From Pseudomonas wayambapalatensis (GTDB lineage: Bacteria > Pseudomonadota > Gammaproteobacteria > Pseudomonadales > Pseudomonadaceae): a DNA stretch of 64,000 bases. Shown piece after piece: positions 59,919 to 64,000 of this stretch. Under the pieces are notes generated by a model. That model was given only the letters and a program-made list of their open reading frames with translations, was not told where the DNA came from and made no database searches. The position numbers and the translations under genes were made by a program. How positions within the stretch are numbered: position 1 is the stretch's first letter; the number at the start of each line of letters is the position of its first letter. The stretch lies in assembly GCA_014268975.2 (NCBI GenBank), contig CP077096.1:3075501-3139500 (forward strand), given 5' to 3'.

Positions 59919-61253
59919 ATGAGCCAGACCTCTTCGCCCGACAAAATCCACGACCTCATCGGCGTTGGCTTCGGCCCTTCCAACCTGGCACTGGCCATTG
60001 CCCTGGAAGAGCTCGCCGAAACCAACGGCCACGCCCTCGACGCGCTGTTCATCGACAAGCAGAGCGACTATCGCTGGCACGGCAATACCCTGGCTACCCA
60101 GAGCGAGCTGCAGATTTCCTTCCTCAAGGACCTGGTCTCGCTGCGCAATCCCACCAGCCCCTACAGCTTCGTCAATTACCTGCACCAGAAGCAGCGCCTG
60201 GCCGACTTCATCAACTTGGGCACCTTCTACCCTTGCCGCCTGGAGTACAACGACTACCTGCGCTGGGCCGCCGAGCATTTCGCCACCCAGGCGGTGTATG
60301 GCGAAGAAGTGCTGCGCATCGAGCCGGAACTGCGTGATGGCCGGGTCGATCACCTGCGCCTGGTCTCGCGTGACCAGCACGGCCAGGAGCACCAGCGCCG
60401 GGCCCGCTCGGTGGTGGTCGGCAGCGGCGGCACGCCCAAGGTTCCCGATGCCTTCCGCCCGTTCAAGAACGACCCGCGCGTGTTCCACCACTCCCAGTAC
60501 CTGAGCGCCCTCCAGCAGCTGCCGTGCAACAGCGGCAAGCCCATGCGCATCGCCGTGATCGGCTCGGGCCAGAGCGCCGCCGAGGCCTTCATCGACCTCA
60601 ACGACAGCTACCCGTCGGTCAAGGTCGACATGATCCTGCGCGCCTCGGCACTCAAGCCTGCCGACGACAGCCCCTTCGTCAATGAAATCTTCGCCCCCGA
60701 GTATACCGACCTGGTGTTCAACCAGCCGCACGCCGAACGCGAGAAACTGATCGGCGAGTACCACAACACCAACTACTCGGTGGTCGACGTCGACCTGCTC
60801 GAACGCATCTACGGCATCCTGTACCGCCAGAAGGTCGCCCACCAGTATCGCCATGCCGTGCTGTGCCGGCGCACCATCGAAGCAGTGGTAGACACCGCCG
60901 AAGGCATCGAGCTGACCCTGCGCGACCTGGCCACCGATGTCCGCCAGACCCACCGCTACGACGCGGTGATCCTCGCCACCGGCTACGAGCGTCGCTCCCA
61001 CCGCGACCTGCTGGCTCCGCTGCAGCAGCACCTGAAAGACTTCGAGGTCGACCGCGACTACCGCGCCCTGGCGAGCCCCGAGTTCGGTGCCAGCGTCTAC
61101 CTGCAAGGCTTCTGCGAAGCCTCGCACGGGCTCAGCGACACCCTGCTGTCGGTGCTGCCGGCACGTGCCGCAGAAATCGGTCAGTCGCTGTATCAGCACC
61201 TGGGCAAGCACGCCAGCAACGCCCCGGCCGCACTGCGCATGACCAGCGCCTGA
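59919..61253 (+). CDS. pvdA: PvdA, L-ornithine N5-monooxygenase
   Basis: A 444-residue flavin-dependent N-hydroxylase. It carries the FAD motif LIGVGFGPSNLALAI at residues 13-27, the substrate region QSELQISFLKDLVSLRNPTSPYSFVNYL, the NADPH motif VIGSGQSAAEAF, HNTNYSVVD and the C-terminal ATGYERR and ASHGLSDTLLSVLP. Wording follows P. aeruginosa PvdA closely along the whole chain. It makes N5-hydroxyornithine, the hydroxamate precursor of pyoverdine. A PvdS box precedes it. It lies between pvdO and pvdE, an arrangement that differs from P. aeruginosa, and pvdE follows after 16 bases. Confidence 0.95.
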   Translation: MSQTSSPDKIHDLIGVGFGPSNLALAIALEELAETNGHALDALFIDKQSDYRWHGNTLATQSELQISFLKDLVSLRNPTSPYSFVNYLHQKQRLADFINLGTFYPCRLEYNDYLRWAAEHFATQAVYGEEVLRIEPELRDGRVDHLRLVSRDQHGQEHQRRARSVVVGSGGTPKVPDAFRPFKNDPRVFHHSQYLSALQQLPCNSGKPMRIAVIGSGQSAAEAFIDLNDSYPSVKVDMILRASALKPADDSPFVNEIFAPEYTDLVFNQPHAEREKLIGEYHNTNYSVVDVDLLERIYGILYRQKVAHQYRHAVLCRRTIEAVVDTAEGIELTLRDLATDVRQTHRYDAVILATGYERRSHRDLLAPLQQHLKDFEVDRDYRALASPEFGASVYLQGFCEASHGLSDTLLSVLPARAAEIGQSLYQHLGKHASNAPAALRMTSA

Positions 61254-61269
61254 AGACAGGAACCTTCCG

Positions 61270-62919
61270 ATGAGCAAACAACCCCGTGGGGCCGTGCGCG
61301 AGCTGCTGACGCTGCTGCGGCCCTTCTGGCCGGTGGTCGCCCTGTCGATTGCCCTGGGCATGGTCGGTGGCTTGAGCGTCACCGCCCTGTTGGCCACCAT
61401 CAACAACGGGCTGCACACCGAAGGCGGGCTGAGCCAGGGGCTGGTGCTGGGCTTCGTCGGGCTGTGCGCCCTGGCGTTGGTCAGCAGCATCCTCTCCGAC
61501 ATCGGCACCAACCAGGTGGGCCAGCACATCATCGCCAAGCTGCGCAAGGAGCTGGGCGAGAAGGTGCTGGCGGCACCGATCGAACAGATCGAGCGCTTTC
61601 GCAGCCACCGCCTGATCCCGGTCCTGACCCACGATGTGGACACCATCAGCGACTTCGCTTTCGCCTTCGCGCCACTGGCGATTTCGCTGACTGTCACCCT
61701 GGGCTGCCTGGGCTACCTGGCGATGCTGTCCTGGCCGATGTTCCTGATGATGCTGGCCGCGCTGGCCATCGGCATCGCTATCCAGTCGGTGGCGCAGTCC
61801 CGTGGCATTCGCGGGTTCATGGCAGCGCGCGATGCCGAAGACCAGTTGCAGAAGCACTACAGTGCAATCGCCGCCGGTGCCAAGGAGCTGCGTATCCACC
61901 GTCCGCGCCGCCAGCGCATGTTCCAGCATGGCATCAGCGATACCGCCGAGCGGATCCGCGATCTGCAGACACGCTCGATCAACACCTTCGTGGTCGCCAA
62001 GAGCCTGGGCTCGATGCTGTTCTTCGTGGTCATCGGTCTGGCCCTGGTGCTGCAGTCGCTGTGGCCCAGTGCCGATGCCAGCGTCATGAGCGGTTTCGTG
62101 CTGGTGCTGCTGTACATGAAAGGGCCGCTGGAACACCTGATCAGCACCCTGCCGATCATCGGCCGGGCGCGCATCGCCTTCCAGCGCATTGCCGAGCTGT
62201 CGGAGCGTTTCGCGACCCCGGAGCCTCACCTGTTGCTGGCCGACTCCGGACAGGCCGCAGCGCAGGTGCACAGCCTGGAGTTGAGCAATGTCGGCTTTGC
62301 CTTCCCGCCGGTCGGCGATGCCCGCCCCTTTACCCTCGGGCCGGTCAACCTGAAGATCGCCCAGGGCGACATCGTGTTCATCGTCGGCGAAAACGGCTGC
62401 GGCAAGACCACCCTGATCAAACTGCTGCTGGGGCTCTATGCCCCCCAGCAGGGCCAGATCAAGGTCAATGGCAAGGCTGTGGATGCCGAATCGCGGGACG
62501 ATTACCGCCAACTGTTCACCACGGTCTTCGCCGACTACTACCTGTTCGACGACCTGGTGCAGGGTGACCAGGCGATTCCCGAGGATGCCAACCAGTACCT
62601 GGAGCGTCTGGAAATCGCCCACAAGGTCAAGGTCAGCGACGGCCAGTTCAGCACCACCGACCTGTCCACCGGGCAACGCAAGCGCCTGGCGCTGGTCAAT
62701 GCCTGGATCGAACAACGCCCGGTGCTGGTCTTCGACGAATGGGCCGCCGACCAGGATCCGACCTTCCGTCGCATCTTCTATACCGAGCTGCTCCCGGACC
62801 TCAAGCGCCTGGGCAAGACCATCATCGTGATCTCCCACGATGACCGCTACTTCGACATGGCCGACCAGCTCGTGAGGCTGGAGGCCGGCAAGGTCGTCGA
62901 GGAGCTAACACACGCCTGA
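61270..62919 (+). CDS. pvdE: PvdE, cyclic-peptide ABC exporter of the pyoverdine precursor
   Basis: A 549-residue fused ABC exporter. The N-terminal membrane domain (about 1-320, six helices, e.g. PVVALSIALGMVGGLSVTALLA and LTVTLGCLGYLAMLSWPMFLMML) is followed by the ATPase with Walker A GENGCGKT at 373-380, a degenerate signature LSTGQRKRLAL and Walker B VLVFDEWAADQDP. It belongs to the cyclic peptide transporter group and moves ferribactin from cytoplasm to periplasm. It is cotranscribed with pvdA and ends at a hairpin before fpvA. Confidence 0.95.
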   Translation: MSKQPRGAVRELLTLLRPFWPVVALSIALGMVGGLSVTALLATINNGLHTEGGLSQGLVLGFVGLCALALVSSILSDIGTNQVGQHIIAKLRKELGEKVLAAPIEQIERFRSHRLIPVLTHDVDTISDFAFAFAPLAISLTVTLGCLGYLAMLSWPMFLMMLAALAIGIAIQSVAQSRGIRGFMAARDAEDQLQKHYSAIAAGAKELRIHRPRRQRMFQHGISDTAERIRDLQTRSINTFVVAKSLGSMLFFVVIGLALVLQSLWPSADASVMSGFVLVLLYMKGPLEHLISTLPIIGRARIAFQRIAELSERFATPEPHLLLADSGQAAAQVHSLELSNVGFAFPPVGDARPFTLGPVNLKIAQGDIVFIVGENGCGKTTLIKLLLGLYAPQQGQIKVNGKAVDAESRDDYRQLFTTVFADYYLFDDLVQGDQAIPEDANQYLERLEIAHKVKVSDGQFSTTDLSTGQRKRLALVNAWIEQRPVLVFDEWAADQDPTFRRIFYTELLPDLKRLGKTIIVISHDDRYFDMADQLVRLEAGKVVEELTHA

Positions 62920-62926
62920 AAAAAAA

Positions 62927-62950
62927 CAGAACCGGATTTTTCCGGTTCTG
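62927..62950. terminator. Hairpin terminator between pvdE and fpvA
   Basis: A perfect 10-bp stem, CAGAACCGGA (62927-62936) and TCCGGTTCTG (62941-62950), with a TTTT loop, eight bases after the pvdE stop. An A8 run precedes it. The U-run after it on the plus strand is broken (CTGTGTTTGTG), so read-through into fpvA is possible; on the minus strand the U8 would make it strong. Confidence 0.65.
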
Positions 62951-62973
62951 CTGTGTTTGTGCGTCTCACCACA

Positions 62974-62992
62974 TGTAATGCAAATCATTATC
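62974..62992 (+). promoter_or_regulatory. Fur box upstream of fpvA
   Basis: TGTAATGCAAATCATTATC matches 15 of 19 positions of the Fur consensus GATAATGATAATCATTATC. It lies 25 bases before the fpvA ATG at 63018, where Fur binding would block expression in iron-replete cells. No TAAAT-N16-CGT box was seen between pvdE and fpvA. Confidence 0.75.
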
Positions 62993-63017
62993 CACAACAT
63001 AATCACAGAGTCTGCCA

Positions 63018-64000
63018 ATGCACGTCTTCCCTACCCTTCGCCCGTTGTCAAAGGCCATGCTTGTCCGGCGCCTCATGGCGTCCGGCTTGCCCGCCACCGC
63101 TGTCGGCATGATGCTGGCAGCGCCGATGGTTGCCCAGGCCCAGCAAGTGGCCTTCAACATCCCCCAGCAGGCGCTTGGTAGCGCGTTGATTGCGTTCGGG
63201 CAGCAGAGCCAGTGGCAACTGCTGTACTCCCCCGACCAGATCAGCGGCCTGCGCAGCAGCGCGGTCAAAGGTTCGCTGGAGCCCGATGCCGCGTTGCGCC
63301 AATTGCTCGGCGGCACGGGCCTTGGCTACAGCATCAACGGCACCACAGTGACCATCAGCGGCCGTAGGGAAGGCGGCGCGGTGGAACTGGGGGCGACCAA
63401 CGTCAACGCCGGCGTACTGGGCGAGACCACCGAAGGCACAGGCTCGTACACCACAGGCTCGATGAGCACGGCGACCAAGTTGCCGACGTCCCTGCGCCAC
63501 ACGCCGCAGTCGGTCACGGTACTGACCCGCCAGCGCATGAACGACCAGAACATGCAGACCCTCGAAGACGTCTCGCTGTATACCCCTGGCCTCACCCTGC
63601 GCAAGACCGGCGGTGAACGTCCGACCTTCTACTCGCGCGGCACCTCGGTCGACAACATCATGATCGACGGCTTGCCGGTGGCCTACGACACCGACACCCT
63701 CGGCACCTCGATGCTGTCGATGTTCGATCGCGTGGAAGTGGTGCGCGGCGCCTCCGGCCTGATGGTCGGCGCCGGCAACCCGTCGGGTACGCTGAACCTG
63801 ATCCGCAAGCGGCCGACCGTCGAGCCGCAGATGTCGATCACCACCAGCGCAGGCTCGTGGAACAACTTTCGGACCGAGCTCGACGCCAGCAGCAAGCTGA
63901 ACGACAGTGGCAGCATACGCGGTCGCGCTGTCGTCGCGCTGCAGGACAAGGACAGCTTCGTCGACGACTACAGCAACAAACGCCAGTTGATGTATGGCAT
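63018..64000 (+). CDS. fpvA: FpvA-type TonB-dependent ferripyoverdine receptor, N-terminal part (truncated by window)
   Basis: The frame is open from ATG 63018 to the window end (327 residues). A signal peptide (ending ...APMVAQA, about residue 40) leads into an STN signalling domain: VAFNIPQQALGSALIAFGQQ, LLYSPDQISGL and GTGLGYSINGTTVTIS, the type that signals to an FpvR-like anti-sigma factor. The plug domain follows with TPQSVTVLTRQRMNDQNMQTLED, VDNIMIDGLPV and VVRGASGLMVGAGNPSGTLNLIRKRP. ATG 63057 is another possible start. The context pvdA-pvdE supports a ferripyoverdine receptor, though other ferrisiderophore receptors with STN domains look similar. A Fur box precedes it. Confidence 0.88.
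   Translation, partial: MHVFPTLRPLSKAMLVRRLMASGLPATAVGMMLAAPMVAQAQQVAFNIPQQALGSALIAFGQQSQWQLLYSPDQISGLRSSAVKGSLEPDAALRQLLGGTGLGYSINGTTVTISGRREGGAVELGATNVNAGVLGETTEGTGSYTTGSMSTATKLPTSLRHTPQSVTVLTRQRMNDQNMQTLEDVSLYTPGLTLRKTGGERPTFYSRGTSVDNIMIDGLPVAYDTDTLGTSMLSMFDRVEVVRGASGLMVGAGNPSGTLNLIRKRPTVEPQMSITTSAGSWNNFRTELDASSKLNDSGSIRGRAVVALQDKDSFVDDYSNKRQLMYG

Overview
The window is high-GC chromosomal DNA from a Pseudomonas, most likely of the P. putida group. This rests on protein family content and gene order: a PaaZ next to an OprD-type porin, PagL, the LysR-Sad pair, the DAHP synthase-PpiC-YejABE-HbdH-acetoacetyl-CoA synthetase run, P. putida-like REP palindromes, and the pyoverdine genes at the right end. 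No database search was possible, so species-level placement is inference.

Left part (1-21.5 kb) is mostly housekeeping and catabolism. It holds the end of an aromatic-acid porin and paaZ (phenylacetate degradation), then a cobalamin riboswitch in front of an ATPase-binding protein-permease ABC operon. Next come pagL (lipid A deacylase) and a LysR regulator divergent from a succinate-semialdehyde dehydrogenase. A valine-type acyl-CoA pair follows (3-hydroxyisobutyryl-CoA hydrolase and acyl-CoA dehydrogenase). The DAHP synthase is preceded by an aromatic-rich leader peptide, a strong intrinsic terminator, and a second Tyr-rich short ORF. After it lie a small parvulin, yejA-yejB-yejE with no yejF, hbdH, acetoacetyl-CoA synthetase, a second parvulin and hisN.

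Middle part (21.6-52.9 kb) begins with a LuxR-type regulator and two tandem paralogous delta-60-repeat proteins. Then, all on the minus strand, comes a lipopeptide biosynthesis and export operon: a four-module NRPS (4300 aa), a three-module NRPS with two C-terminal thioesterases (3800 aa), macA and macB. Reading the ten specificity residues of each adenylation domain by eye gives Thr-Val-Leu-Ser then Leu-Ser-Ile-like. The condensation domains are of the dual epimerisation/condensation type, except the one after Leu7, which is a classical LCL domain. This matches residues 3-9 of the nine-residue viscosin group (viscosin, massetolide, WLIP). The two-module initiating NRPS is absent from the window, as expected for split loci of this family.

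Right part (53.2-64 kb) starts with a sulfur-scavenging operon, msuE-sfnB-sfnR, behind a clear sigma-54 promoter. The pyoverdine maturation and uptake block follows: pvdM-pvdN-pvdO, pvdA-pvdE, and the start of an fpvA-type receptor cut off by the window end. PvdS-type promoter boxes precede pvdM and pvdA, and a Fur box precedes fpvA. The window thus packs two secondary-metabolite systems, a surfactant-type lipopeptide and a siderophore, side by side, separated only by the sulfonate/sulfone genes.
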